The notes: a model not told the origin generated them from the sequence alone. A stretch of DNA of 64,000 nt from Sulfuricurvum sp. (GCA_028710885.1 JAQTTG010000001.1:186001-250000), one strand, 5' to 3'; shown: positions 1-7,950, counted from the first letter of the stretch. Made by a program: numbers and translations.

Positions 1-163
1 CGGTAATGTCTTCAAATCTCTCACATATACGTACCAAACACTGATGCACAAAATTCTCCCTGCAAACAACTCTGGGATACGATATACATAAAGTATTCTC
101 ATAAAAACAGACGTTCATGCATGATTTATGCATTTTCTGAAACATCATAATCAGGAGGATACT

Positions 164-490
164 ATGGTATGCAAACTAAACCAGATAATCGATTTTGTAC
201 GTACCTACAAACTGCTTGACGATATGGATGATGAATCGATCTCAGAGACGTTTCACTCTTTCCCGCATTGTTGCTCATGGGATAAAGGATTAGGGTTTGC
301 TGAACTCGATGATTCCCGCCTTGATCTTGCTGTAGACAAAATTATGGAAGTGCTCGATGAAAATTACGAGCATGAATACACCGCGCCACAGATAAAAGCG
401 ATTGCGACTTCATTTTTTGGTATTTTCGATGCTGCCGGTGCACCTAAAAGCCCAGTTCCTTTTGTGATTGTCGTATTGGCGAGAGTTTAG
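164..490 (+). CDS. Small conserved-looking protein of unknown function (108 aa)
   Basis: I do not recognise this family. The ATG at 164 is chosen over an upstream in-frame ATG at 128 because a strong AGGAGG-type ribosome site (153-158) sits 5 bases before it. The protein is acidic and mostly helical in its first two thirds, with an adjacent Cys-Cys pair after a His (residues 34-36 region) and a more hydrophobic C-terminal tail. It is the first gene of a close run with a thioredoxin-like gene (26 bases downstream) and another small unknown, all on the same strand, so the three probably form one operon. The context suggests a redox-linked or metal-centre role, but that is inference. No signal peptide or membrane segment is evident. 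Confidence 0.7.
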   Translation: MVCKLNQIIDFVRTYKLLDDMDDESISETFHSFPHCCSWDKGLGFAELDDSRLDLAVDKIMEVLDENYEHEYTAPQIKAIATSFFGIFDAAGAPKSPVPFVIVVLARV

Positions 491-515
491 AAAAGACAAC
501 AGGAGTCTACGAAAT

Positions 516-884
516 ATGCTCATATTGACAAAAGAGAATTATGATAAAACCGTTCAAGAGAACGAGATAGTGGTGATCGATTTTTGGTCGCAGTGGTGTA
601 CTCCGTGCAAACAGTATGGACCGATATTTGAAAAAGTATCTGAAATATATCCCGACATAACATTTGCAAAACTGCTTACGGACGAAGAAACCGCTCTTTC
701 AGACTATTTCTTTGTCCAGAATCTTCCGACGACTGTGTTTATGAAAGAGAAGACGGTTATTTTCAAAATACCGGGATTACTATCTGAAGAGGAACTCGTT
801 GATCTCATCGAGCAGACAAAAGCGACCGATATGGATAGATTTCGTGCGGAAAAAGCGGCGAAAAAAGCGGCTCGCAAACGATAG
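516..884 (+). CDS. Thioredoxin-family protein
   Basis: A thioredoxin-fold dithiol/disulfide reductase of 122 residues. The active site is Trp-Cys-Thr-Pro-Cys-Lys at about residues 27-32, after the usual hydrophobic beta strand ending in Asp-Phe-Trp. The cis-proline region (Leu-Pro-Thr-Thr) follows about 45 residues later. The ATG at 516 is preferred because an AGGAG site lies at 501-505; a longer reading from 468 would overlap the upstream gene. The extreme C-terminus is unusual, a run rich in Lys, Ala and Arg that could bind nucleic acid or a partner. There is no signal peptide, so it is probably cytoplasmic. CTPC instead of the classic CGPC suggests a specialised partner, perhaps one of the two unknown proteins encoded on either side. 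Confidence 0.9.
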   Translation: MLILTKENYDKTVQENEIVVIDFWSQWCTPCKQYGPIFEKVSEIYPDITFAKLLTDEETALSDYFFVQNLPTTVFMKEKTVIFKIPGLLSEEELVDLIEQTKATDMDRFRAEKAAKKAARKR

Positions 885-902
885 CCATAAGAAGGAAAGC
901 AG

Positions 903-1223
903 ATGCCATTAAATCGACTGGAACGATATTTCGAGGACTACACCTACATACGAAAAGGCCATTATCCCGTCACGGATTTGATTGTCTATGCGTACATGGG
1001 CGATGCGTGGACTGAAGCCAACAAATCACACCAGATTGCCATCAGCGAGGGACTCATCAGGTCAATCGAAGCAAAACATTTCGAACTCGGGCGAGACGAT
1101 GTCGAACGTCTTTTTGAACTCTATGATCTCAAGGGTAAAGCGGAACGCGGAGAACTGGCAGATGTTGTGATGCTGCAAACGGCATTTATGAATATCATCG
1201 AAATGCATCACTTATCGCATTAA
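903..1223 (+). CDS. Small protein of unknown function (106 aa)
   Basis: I do not recognise this family. The gene begins 18 bases after the thioredoxin-like gene with an AAGGAAAG ribosome site and is probably the third gene of that operon. The protein is predicted helical, soluble and rich in Tyr, Glu and His, with a His-rich end (His-His-Leu-Ser-His). It has no cysteine, no signal peptide and no membrane segment. A regulatory or assembly role alongside the thioredoxin is possible but unsupported by any motif. Codon use looks like that of its neighbours, so I take it as a real gene. Confidence 0.65.
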   Translation: MPLNRLERYFEDYTYIRKGHYPVTDLIVYAYMGDAWTEANKSHQIAISEGLIRSIEAKHFELGRDDVERLFELYDLKGKAERGELADVVMLQTAFMNIIEMHHLSH

Positions 1224-1235
1224 TCACCGTCTTAA

Positions 1236-1262
1236 AAAGTGTCTACTTTGGGGGTCATTCCA
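1236..1262. mobile_element. Possible insertion-sequence end remnant
   Basis: Read on the minus strand, this stretch contains TGACCCCCAAAGTAGACAC, which resembles the terminal repeats of some IS3-like elements as I remember them. No transposase coding fragment and no matching opposite end were found nearby. A short word (CATTCCA) recurs at about 1257 and 1287. It lies exactly where the first operon ends and the minus-strand amidoligase module begins. This rests on pattern memory only. Confidence 0.25.
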
Positions 1263-1314
1263 TCATACTCATTTTGTAATGTAGCCATTCCACATCCCCA
1301 CAATTTAGATCATT

Positions 1315-2154
1315 TTAATAGTTGCGATCTATCAAACCAGCTTCACTAACAGCAATTGCAAATTCTGCTTGTATTATACTGTCAAGTGATGCCACCAATT
1401 TTTTATGCTCGGCAACAAGTTTTTCTCTGTATTCTGGATTGGTATCTTTAAATACACTATCAAAACATTCCGCATACATATCGAATTCACAAAGTATTTT
1501 GTCTATTTCTCGGTGATAATCGATCCCTCCAATAGACTTGATCTCAATATGATTAGCTTCAAGCTTTTCAAGATTCCAGATCGTCCCTTTTTTCGTTTTA
1601 ATTTCTCTTGCTTTAGATTTTGTCCTATTTTGCAAAATGTCCATTACATTGTGACTATAGCCTATACGAGGCTGCCATGATGATAGCAATTGTTTATCGT
1701 GACACATGAGCATGTAAATATAAAATGCAATATTTCTACCATCCTTTTGGATGGTAGAAATATGAAAATGTAATCCTGTATCCTGATTTGTGTAACCGAA
1801 CTCTTCAATAATTGGCAAGATATGGCTGATATAGTGTTTGACACCCGCTCGCGATGTAATCGGGATAGATATTTCTATTCCGTGACTTTCAAGCGATTGA
1901 TCAGGTTTGATTTGAACACAATAGTTTTTATCTTCATCGGTCGGTAGAGTTGTCAAATCTACTAGAATATCGACATTTGTAAAGAAAAGTATTTTATTTT
2001 TGATCTTCTCCACCGCATCGAAAAAATCGTATTTTTCAATATCGATATAAAATTCAAATTCACACCCGTATTGATAGACATCATTCTCTGTAATGTTATG
2101 AATATCCAAGGCGTTATTAGCTTCGGGATGGTATCTTTTCGTTGTAGAGGACAT
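1315..2154 (-). CDS. Putative amidoligase (glutamine-synthetase-like COOH-NH2 ligase)
   Basis: The protein (279 aa) shows the signature blocks of the Amidoligase_2 family, ATP-dependent enzymes with a glutamine-synthetase-like fold that join a carboxylate to an amine. Visible blocks are Gly-Cys-Glu-Phe-Glu-Phe near residue 30 (metal-binding Glu pair), an Asp-x-Ser-Leu ... Gly-Ile-Glu-Ile-Ser block near residues 85-96, Asp-Thr-Gly-Leu-His-Phe-His near 126-132, and a late His-Ile-Glu-Ile ... Gly-Gly block. The gene lies 6 bases downstream of a gamma-glutamylcyclotransferase-like gene and is likely translated with it. From published comparative work, amidoligases of this kind can be paired with cyclotransferase-like proteins and are thought to make gamma-glutamyl-type peptides or modify proteins. 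The substrate is unknown. No signal peptide is seen. Confidence 0.75.
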   Translation of the reverse strand: MSSTTKRYHPEANNALDIHNITENDVYQYGCEFEFYIDIEKYDFFDAVEKIKNKILFFTNVDILVDLTTLPTDEDKNYCVQIKPDQSLESHGIEISIPITSRAGVKHYISHILPIIEEFGYTNQDTGLHFHISTIQKDGRNIAFYIYMLMCHDKQLLSSWQPRIGYSHNVMDILQNRTKSKAREIKTKKGTIWNLEKLEANHIEIKSIGGIDYHREIDKILCEFDMYAECFDSVFKDTNPEYREKLVAEHKKLVASLDSIIQAEFAIAVSEAGLIDRNY

Positions 2155-2160
2155 AATCTA

Positions 2161-2760
2161 CTACAACTTTTCTAAAAAGCTTTTCAATTGTCCGACTTTA
2201 TATTCTGTATTGTTTTCCCAAACTTTTAACGGCTTTTGATCATTGGGAATCTCTGCATCTTCTCTAATATAAGCGTAGGCGAAATTAACACCTTCATGTG
2301 TTTTGACTTTGATTCTTTTTCGTTTATAGTAATCAGGTGCACCTTCAAACTCATCGATCCTGTCTAAAAGTTCTTTACGCTGAATTTCATAAAGTTCTCC
2401 TGATATTCTGTTGATCGGCTTGTTGACTAAATACGGATAGTTGCCAAAACTATCTTCGAACATTCCAAATTTACCAACGGTAGACGCTTTACCTAATCTT
2501 CTCGTCGATTTTTCTAAAAGTATGTTGTTATCAAACCCTTTTTTTAGCGATCCGTAGACGAATAAAAGTTCATGGAAAGGCTTAATACGCTTGAAATACC
2601 CTCTTTGAACAATAGAAATCATTCCGCGCTCATGCAATCGATGCAAATATTTTCTAATTGTATCTTTGGAAACACCTTGTATATTCAGATCTGAAAAAGG
2701 AATTATCACATCTATAGGCAAAGCATTTATTTTACGCTCAAGCTTATCAATTGTTTGCAT
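2161..2760 (-). CDS. HTH domain fused to gamma-glutamylcyclotransferase (AIG2/GGCT) domain
   Basis: Residues about 1-60 look like a winged helix-turn-helix (ordered Ser-Asp-Leu, Val-Ser-Lys-Asp-Thr-Ile-Arg-Lys, then a basic wing). Residues about 65-195 match the AIG2/GGCT fold: the Phe-Val-Tyr-Gly-Ser-Leu-Lys-Lys-Gly phosphate-binding-like loop at about 67-75, and Leu-Asp-Arg-Ile-Asp-Glu-Phe-Glu-Gly followed by Tyr-Tyr-Lys-Arg, carrying the acidic residues typical of the active site. Enzymes of this class release pyroglutamate from gamma-glutamyl amines. A DNA-binding domain on such an enzyme is odd and suggests a metabolite-sensing regulator, perhaps of its own operon with the amidoligase. 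The start is supported by AAGGAGG six bases upstream. Confidence 0.75.
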   Translation of the reverse strand: MQTIDKLERKINALPIDVIIPFSDLNIQGVSKDTIRKYLHRLHERGMISIVQRGYFKRIKPFHELLFVYGSLKKGFDNNILLEKSTRRLGKASTVGKFGMFEDSFGNYPYLVNKPINRISGELYEIQRKELLDRIDEFEGAPDYYKRKRIKVKTHEGVNFAYAYIREDAEIPNDQKPLKVWENNTEYKVGQLKSFLEKL

Positions 2761-2766
2761 TGCATT

Positions 2767-2822
2767 CCTCCTTATTTATCGTGACTTAATTATAGCACTT
2801 ATTCTATAAAAGTGTCACGTAT
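2767..2822 (-). promoter_or_regulatory. Promoter and candidate operator of the HTH-GGCT/amidoligase pair
   Basis: On the minus strand there is a -35-like GTGACA (2813-2818), an 18-base spacer, a perfect TATAAT (2789-2794) and a strong AAGGAGG site (2767-2773) before the ATG at 2760. The words TATCGTGAC (2777-2785) and GTCACGTATA (2814-2823) form an imperfect inverted repeat that brackets the -10 and -35, a good position for an operator bound by the HTH domain. The promoter reading is direct; autoregulation is inference. Confidence 0.6.
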
Positions 2823-3273
2823 ATATTTTATTAAAAATCACAATAAATACGTGCTTTATGAATTTATTCACTCTACATAAATTGCTTTTTTAAAACTTAT
2901 CTAACTCATTTAAAAAATCTTCCAGTGATTCGGCGGCTACTTCTTGACGTACTTTAGAATATCGTATGAGCGACATTTGTTAATAAAAGCATCAAAAACT
3001 GAAATGACTAGCTAGTTCTCTATGAAATAATAAATAAAAATGTCATATCAATTAAAAAAATGAGAGTAAAAATGAGAAGAATAGATTAAATACGATGAAA
3101 GCATACGCATTCTTTTTTCAAACTAAATACAAATGCAGATAAGTCAATATATCTATTGATAGTAAAGTGATACCCGTTTTTGGCACCCGTTGTGTTTTTC
3201 ATAAAAAAAATATATAAACTTTTATGATTTTACAACCTAACAAAAGTACTTATTCATGGGGATTTTAAGGGGG
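2823..3273. other. AT-rich intergenic stretch between the amidoligase module and tRNA-Leu
   Basis: About 450 bases with no gene of normal size. It is strongly AT-rich with many stop codons in all frames. It holds one short minus-strand reading frame (listed separately) and the arms CACGTAT (2816-2822) and ATACGTG (2847-2853), an inverted repeat that may belong to the upstream regulatory zone. Otherwise it looks like degraded sequence such as often accumulates beside tRNA genes. Confidence 0.6.
2890..2976 (-). pseudogene. Short reading frame or gene remnant (28 aa)
   Basis: A minus-strand frame from ATG (2974-2976) to TAA (2890-2892) encodes 28 residues with a balanced, protein-like composition (Met-Ser-Leu-Ile-Arg-Tyr ... 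Glu-Asp-Phe-Leu-Asn-Glu-Leu). It stands out against the AT-rich surroundings by its higher GC and coding-like codons. No Shine-Dalgarno site precedes it. It may be a tiny protein, for instance an antitoxin-like peptide, or the surviving piece of a decayed gene. Confidence 0.25.
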
Positions 3274-3357
3274 TGGTACCAGTGGGCGGACTCGAACCGC
3301 CACGACTCGCGCCACCGGATTTTGAATCCGGCGTGTCTACCATTTCACCACACTGGC
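3274..3357 (-). tRNA. tRNA-Leu (anticodon CAA)
   Basis: On the minus strand the sequence folds as a class II tRNA of 84 bases including an encoded CCA. The acceptor arm GCCAGTG pairs with CACTGGT, discriminator A then CCA. The anticodon stem CCGGA/TCCGG closes the loop TTCAAAA, giving anticodon CAA, which reads UUG. A long variable arm and the T-loop GGTTCGAGTCC are present. The translated signature of this tRNA appears as a false reading frame over 3254-3457. Its 3' end points towards the amidoligase module, the orientation used by tRNA-targeting integrases, but I found no duplicated 3' end on the far side. Confidence 0.96.
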
Positions 3358-3456
3358 ATGTCTTGTGAAGAGGTGGAATTATAGGGACTCTTTGCTTAAA
3401 AATATGTAAAAGTGATTTTACTAATAGAAATTTCACTTTTGCCGATATTGCAGACA

Positions 3457-3473
3457 TGGAACTTTTATTGCTT
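3457..3473 (+). promoter_or_regulatory. Sigma-54 promoter of flgL
   Basis: TGGAACTTTTATTGCTT matches the -24/-12 consensus TGGCAC-N5-TTGCT with the required 10 bases between the GG and GC pairs. It lies about 35 bases upstream of the GTG start, leaving a short leader with an AAAGGA ribosome site (3495-3500). Sigma-54 control is known for part of the flagellar regulon in Campylobacterota. Confidence 0.8.
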
Positions 3474-3506
3474 AACGATGATTAAGCTTACACAAAAGGA
3501 TTTGAC

Positions 3507-5609
3507 GTGAGAATTACATCTGGTTCATATTACAATGATATTTATGGTGAAAACAATAAAATAAATCAACAATTATTTGATGTAAACAAGCAAATATCAT
3601 CTGGTCTTCAGATTCAATATGCGAGTGATAATCCAGAAATATTTGCTAAAACTTTACAACTAGATAATGAGATAACAACACTTAACCAAGTAAAAAGCAG
3701 CTCACAAAGTGCCTATAAGGTATCGACACAGACTGATACAACTATTGGTGAAATCGTAAAAACAATCGAATCAATGCAAGTGAAACTCATCAGTGCCGCA
3801 AATGGAGCTAATTCATATACAAGTACACAAGCTATTGCTAAAGAATTACGTGGACTTCAAAACAATCTTTTGACCCTAGCAAATACCTCTATTGGAGGAC
3901 AATATCTTTTTTCCGGAACAGCAACATCAGTCCCACCGATCGGTGCGAATGGTGCATATCAAGGAAATAATAAAAATTTAGAAGCTTTTTTAGGATCGGG
4001 TGTTAAGCAAAAATACAATATAAGCGGTTCGCAACTTTTTTTAGGGGATAAAAATCAAGTAAATCGAACAATAACAACAAATGTTCCACAAATGAGTCTA
4101 ACAGACCTGTATCCGGATATTATGCAAGATGGAAATTTAGTTCGTTCAACATCATCTAAAGAAACATACATATCTGGAACAAGTACCATCCGTGATCTTA
4201 TGGGTGATACCGATAGCAATACAACTAATGATGCTACTCACTCACCTTATTTTTACTTTCAAGGGACACGTACAGACGGCACTACTTTTAAGTCAAAAAT
4301 ACAAATGAATATGACCGATACGATGGATTCTCTAACGCATCAAATTGCTTTAGCATTTGATCCAAATCAAACAACTCCTTCTGCGAATCAAGTCAATGTT
4401 ACCATTAATCCAAATGGTCAAATTGAGATTAATGATAAAATAGCCGGTTCAAGTAAACTGGATTTTCACATGGTTGCTGCTGTCGATTTTTCAGGTGGTG
4501 CGGCTGCAAATGTTACTAATATTGATAATCTTCAAAGTGGGACTACAAATTTTGAAACAGCAGCAATAACAGCACCTGGTTTGTATGTAAAAGAATTTAC
4601 TAAAAGCTCTTTTTCTACCCCTGCATCTGTTTCTAATACTATCGAAGGTATCAATTATGATCGAACCAATTTTGCTGCTAATGGAGCAAGTCTCATCTCA
4701 GACATTCCACAGATTGATAAAACGACCAACGCTTATGCAACTCCATCTTCAAAATTGATTGATATATCAGGAGCTTCTACTTTAAATGGAAGTCAAATGG
4801 TCATTAATGGCAAAGATATTACCGGTACAGTATTTACAGCTCAAATCAATTTATCAGCTACGGGCTCTACCTTTTCACTGGATGGAGGGGCAACCAACTA
4901 TAATATTTTCACTGCAACTACGCCTCGTTCAGCTGTAAACGGTGATCAAATGACGTATCAACAACTTCTGGATGTTGTCAATATGGCTACGTCAGGATCA
5001 TTACCAGCGGCCAATACAACAGCTGGATATGATAATGCTATTTATGCATCAAATAAACTCTCCTCAACAACCCTTAATAGTAGTGGTGAAGTTGTTTTTG
5101 AAGACAAAACAAATCCTACGACAAAAGCATCTCTATCAATTTACGATGCGACTTCCAGTACCTATCCAATCACAGGGACGTTAAGTACTGGTTCATCTTT
5201 AGCATTCAATGCTAACAGCGCACTTACAATACGGGACCCTAAAACCGATTTATTTGCACAAATCGACCAAATGATCAAATCTGTTGAAGAGGGAAAAACA
5301 CGTTCAGATGGTTCTAGTTTAACTGATCCAAGAAATGTTGGCATTCAAAATTCGATCCAAATGATGAGTGATCTGGCTGATCATATAACTCGCCTTCAAA
5401 CTGAAGCTGGTTCATATTCACAAGTACTCCAATCATCATCAGACCGTACCGATATGCTCATTGTTAGTGCACAAACGTTACAATCAGATGTTATAGGTAC
5501 CGATGTTGCGACAGCAACAATCAATATGAATCAATTAAGTTTAAATTACCAAGCAATGTTATCTGGAATATCAAAAGTATCCAAACTCTCTCTTGTCAAT
5601 TATCTATAG
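3507..5609 (+). CDS. flgL: Flagellar hook-associated protein FlgL
   Basis: FlgL (HAP3) forms the junction between hook and filament. The N-terminus shows the conserved D0/D1 helices of the flagellin/FlgL family (residues about 1-150, including Ile-Ser-Ser-Gly-Leu-Gln and an Ala-Ser-Asp-Asn-Pro loop), and the C-terminus the matching helix pair (about 600-700, with Leu-Gln-Ser-Asp-Val-Ile-Gly-Thr-Asp-Val-Ala). The middle is a large Ser/Thr/Asn-rich variable domain. At 700 residues it is much longer than the roughly 320 of E. coli, as is usual in Campylobacterota. The start is GTG with AAAGGA 6 bases before it. It is a single-gene unit with a sigma-54 promoter and its own terminator. Confidence 0.93.
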   Translation: MRITSGSYYNDIYGENNKINQQLFDVNKQISSGLQIQYASDNPEIFAKTLQLDNEITTLNQVKSSSQSAYKVSTQTDTTIGEIVKTIESMQVKLISAANGANSYTSTQAIAKELRGLQNNLLTLANTSIGGQYLFSGTATSVPPIGANGAYQGNNKNLEAFLGSGVKQKYNISGSQLFLGDKNQVNRTITTNVPQMSLTDLYPDIMQDGNLVRSTSSKETYISGTSTIRDLMGDTDSNTTNDATHSPYFYFQGTRTDGTTFKSKIQMNMTDTMDSLTHQIALAFDPNQTTPSANQVNVTINPNGQIEINDKIAGSSKLDFHMVAAVDFSGGAAANVTNIDNLQSGTTNFETAAITAPGLYVKEFTKSSFSTPASVSNTIEGINYDRTNFAANGASLISDIPQIDKTTNAYATPSSKLIDISGASTLNGSQMVINGKDITGTVFTAQINLSATGSTFSLDGGATNYNIFTATTPRSAVNGDQMTYQQLLDVVNMATSGSLPAANTTAGYDNAIYASNKLSSTTLNSSGEVVFEDKTNPTTKASLSIYDATSSTYPITGTLSTGSSLAFNANSALTIRDPKTDLFAQIDQMIKSVEEGKTRSDGSSLTDPRNVGIQNSIQMMSDLADHITRLQTEAGSYSQVLQSSSDRTDMLIVSAQTLQSDVIGTDVATATINMNQLSLNYQAMLSGISKVSKLSLVNYL

Positions 5610-5620
5610 CAATCTGCAAT

Positions 5621-5646
5621 AAAAGGGCTTTATTTCCCCTTTTTTG
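5621..5646 (+). terminator. Intrinsic terminator of flgL
   Basis: AAAAGGG (5621-5627) pairs with CCCTTTT (5637-5643) across a 9-base loop, and the right arm runs into a T tract. It lies 12 bases after the flgL stop codon. Confidence 0.8.
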
Positions 5647-5647
5647 C

Positions 5648-5653
5648 TATAAT
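5648..5653 (+). promoter_or_regulatory. -10 element of the ftsK promoter
   Basis: A perfect TATAAT starts two bases after the T tract of the flgL terminator and about 35 bases before the proposed ftsK start at 5688, so ftsK is transcribed on its own. No strong -35 is visible, which is common in Campylobacterota, where the upstream signal is a periodic AT-rich pattern. Confidence 0.6.
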
Positions 5654-5687
5654 CTAACTACTTTTCATACTGATTCAAGGATCTCCT

Positions 5688-7922
5688 ATTTTACGCGATA
5701 CACTTTTTATAGCTGGTTTTGGCATTTTATTTTATTTAGGTCTTGCAACAATTATTGGAGACGCTTCAATAATTGGTACGTATGGAGCATCTTTTGCAGT
5801 AGCTAATATATACACATTTGGTTATGTCGCCTACACCTATCTTCTTTTATTAATGGTTCCTCTTTTTTATTGGTATCGATTTCGTAGTGAATTACATCGA
5901 CGGCTTGAGATGGGAGGGATTTTTGCTCTCCTTTTATTTGCATTAATCATATTTCAAGCTATGGTTGTTACAGGCTCATATCGCGGTGCATTTGGTGGAA
6001 AGATTGTTGACTTTTTATCTGTATATATTGGCACATTTGGATTATGGACATTATGGATCATGATGGTTACCGTATCAATTATTGTTGTTCTAGAACAAAG
6101 TCTTGCAGAGCTTGCACAGCCATTTAAAGAATACATGGATAAACCACTCACAACACCAAAGGCGACCAAAAATGTACCGTCTTATAAAGAAAACAAAGAA
6201 GAAAATTTTCTAGAAACATCTCATTATCCAGTTGAAAGCAATTATGAGACACCCCCTTTAACGAATGATGAGATTAATACATTTGTACCGATAAAAGCAC
6301 CTATAATTGAAGAAAAAATCTTTGTACCTCAAGATGAATTAATTCCAGAAATTCTACCTATCACTGAAAACGTCCCTAAAGAATCAACAATTCTCAGTAT
6401 GGCAAAAAAAGTCAAAGAATCGAAACAACATGCTCTTGTTGTAGACGAGCTTGAAGAAAACAAACTGCTTTTAGAACAAATCGACAAAGGTGTAAGTGAA
6501 AAACCAAAAAATTTCAAACTTCCATCCGTTGAATTTTTTCAAAATCCACCTAAAAAGCAAACACTTGTCGATGAAGCAGAGTTGGATGATAAAATTCGTG
6601 ATCTTATTGATAAACTGGGACATTTTAATATCGATGGCGATGTTGTACGTACCTATGCCGGTCCTGTCGTCTCAACCTTTGAATTTAAACCCGCAGCAAA
6701 TATCAAAGTTTCGAAAATTTTAGGGTTGCAAGATGATTTGGCAATGGCACTTAGAGCGCAGACGATCCGTATTCAAGCTCCCATTCCTGGCAAAGATGTC
6801 GTAGGGATAGAGATACCAAATAAAGCGGTAGAGACTATCTACCTACGTGAAATGTTGGAAAGTAAACTTTTTCAAGAAGCAGCTTCGCCACTGACATTGA
6901 TTTTAGGAAAAGATATTGTCGGCAAACCATTTATCACTGATTTGAAAAAACTTCCGCATCTTCTCATTGCAGGGACAACAGGAAGTGGTAAAAGTGTCGG
7001 TATTAATTCGATGATTCTAAGTCTTTTATATAAAAATTCTCCGGATCAACTAAAACTGCTGATGATCGATCCAAAAATGCTAGAGTTCTCTATCTACAAT
7101 GACATTCCTCATTTACTCACACCGGTTATTACCAAACCTAAAGAGGCAATTTCTGCACTGAATAACATGGTTTATGAAATGGAACGCCGTTATCAGCTAA
7201 TGAGTGAAACACGTACTAAAAATATTGAAAATTACAACGATAAAGCGAAAAGTGAAAAACATGACCAACTTCCATACATCGTAGTAATCATCGATGAACT
7301 TGCCGATTTAATGATGACAAGCGGTAAAGACGTTGAATATTCTATTGCACGCCTTGCACAAATGGCACGGGCTAGCGGTATTCATCTCATCGTGGCAACA
7401 CAACGCCCGAGTGTTGATGTTGTCACCGGTCTAATTAAAGCTAATCTACCTTCTCGCATCAGTTATAAAGTGGGACAAAAAATTGACAGTAAAATCATTC
7501 TCGACGGTATGGGAGCAGAATCGCTTCTAGGACGAGGAGATATGCTCTTTACCCCTCCAGGGATGAGTGGTCTTGTACGTCTTCACGCACCGTGGAGTAC
7601 CGAAGTCGAAATTGAAAAAGTAGTTGATTTCCTCAAAGCTCAACGTGAACCTGAATATGATCGTCGATTCTTGAGAGAAAAAGATGATATACAAAAATCA
7701 GAAACTGGAAATGGAAGCGATGAAGAAGTTGATGAGCTTTATGCAGAAGCTAAAAACATTATTCTTAGTGAACAAAAAACTTCTATTAGTTATTTGCAAC
7801 GACGTCTCCAAATTGGATACAACCGCTCTGCACGTCTCATAGAACAACTTGAAAATAATGGTATTCTCTCAGCACCAAATTCTAAAGGTAATCGTGAAAT
7901 AATTTCTAGCGATCCTTTTTAA
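5688..7922 (+). CDS. ftsK: DNA translocase FtsK (proposed ATT start)
   Basis: FtsK anchors at the septum and pumps DNA to clear and align the chromosome termini. From 5688 the product is 744 residues: several N-terminal membrane helices (about 1-150), a charged linker, and the RecA-like motor with Walker A Gly-Thr-Thr-Gly-Ser-Gly-Lys-Ser near residue 430 and Walker B Val-Val-Ile-Ile-Asp-Glu near 530. A winged-helix gamma domain (about 685-744) should read KOPS-like sites. The first ATG in frame is at 5853, inside the membrane region. Upstream the frame stays open to a stop at 5655 and reads as good membrane protein, but holds no ATG, GTG or TTG. An AAGGA site (5677-5681) sits 6 bases before ATT at 5688, so I place the start there. 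Confidence 0.88.
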   Translation: MLRDTLFIAGFGILFYLGLATIIGDASIIGTYGASFAVANIYTFGYVAYTYLLLLMVPLFYWYRFRSELHRRLEMGGIFALLLFALIIFQAMVVTGSYRGAFGGKIVDFLSVYIGTFGLWTLWIMMVTVSIIVVLEQSLAELAQPFKEYMDKPLTTPKATKNVPSYKENKEENFLETSHYPVESNYETPPLTNDEINTFVPIKAPIIEEKIFVPQDELIPEILPITENVPKESTILSMAKKVKESKQHALVVDELEENKLLLEQIDKGVSEKPKNFKLPSVEFFQNPPKKQTLVDEAELDDKIRDLIDKLGHFNIDGDVVRTYAGPVVSTFEFKPAANIKVSKILGLQDDLAMALRAQTIRIQAPIPGKDVVGIEIPNKAVETIYLREMLESKLFQEAASPLTLILGKDIVGKPFITDLKKLPHLLIAGTTGSGKSVGINSMILSLLYKNSPDQLKLLMIDPKMLEFSIYNDIPHLLTPVITKPKEAISALNNMVYEMERRYQLMSETRTKNIENYNDKAKSEKHDQLPYIVVIIDELADLMMTSGKDVEYSIARLAQMARASGIHLIVATQRPSVDVVTGLIKANLPSRISYKVGQKIDSKIILDGMGAESLLGRGDMLFTPPGMSGLVRLHAPWSTEVEIEKVVDFLKAQREPEYDRRFLREKDDIQKSETGNGSDEEVDELYAEAKNIILSEQKTSISYLQRRLQIGYNRSARLIEQLENNGILSAPNSKGNREIISSDPF

Positions 7923-7950
7923 TTCTCATTTGCAGAGAATCCCCTTTTTT
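7922..7950 (+). terminator. Intrinsic terminator of ftsK
   Basis: ATTCTC (7922-7927) pairs with GAGAAT (7935-7940) over a 7-base loop, followed by CCCC and six T. It overlaps the last base of the ftsK stop codon. Confidence 0.7.

Noticed and set aside
2767-3273. Attachment-site duplication of the tRNA-Leu 3' end
   Set aside because: No second copy of the tRNA end was found on the left side of the amidoligase module.
3254-3457. 67-residue minus-strand reading frame
   Set aside because: It is the translation of tRNA-Leu(CAA) and its flanks, a well-known false protein signature.
5853-7922. ftsK as a truncated gene beginning at the first ATG
   Set aside because: The frame upstream encodes the expected first membrane helices and has a ribosome site, so the gene is whole with a rare start codon.
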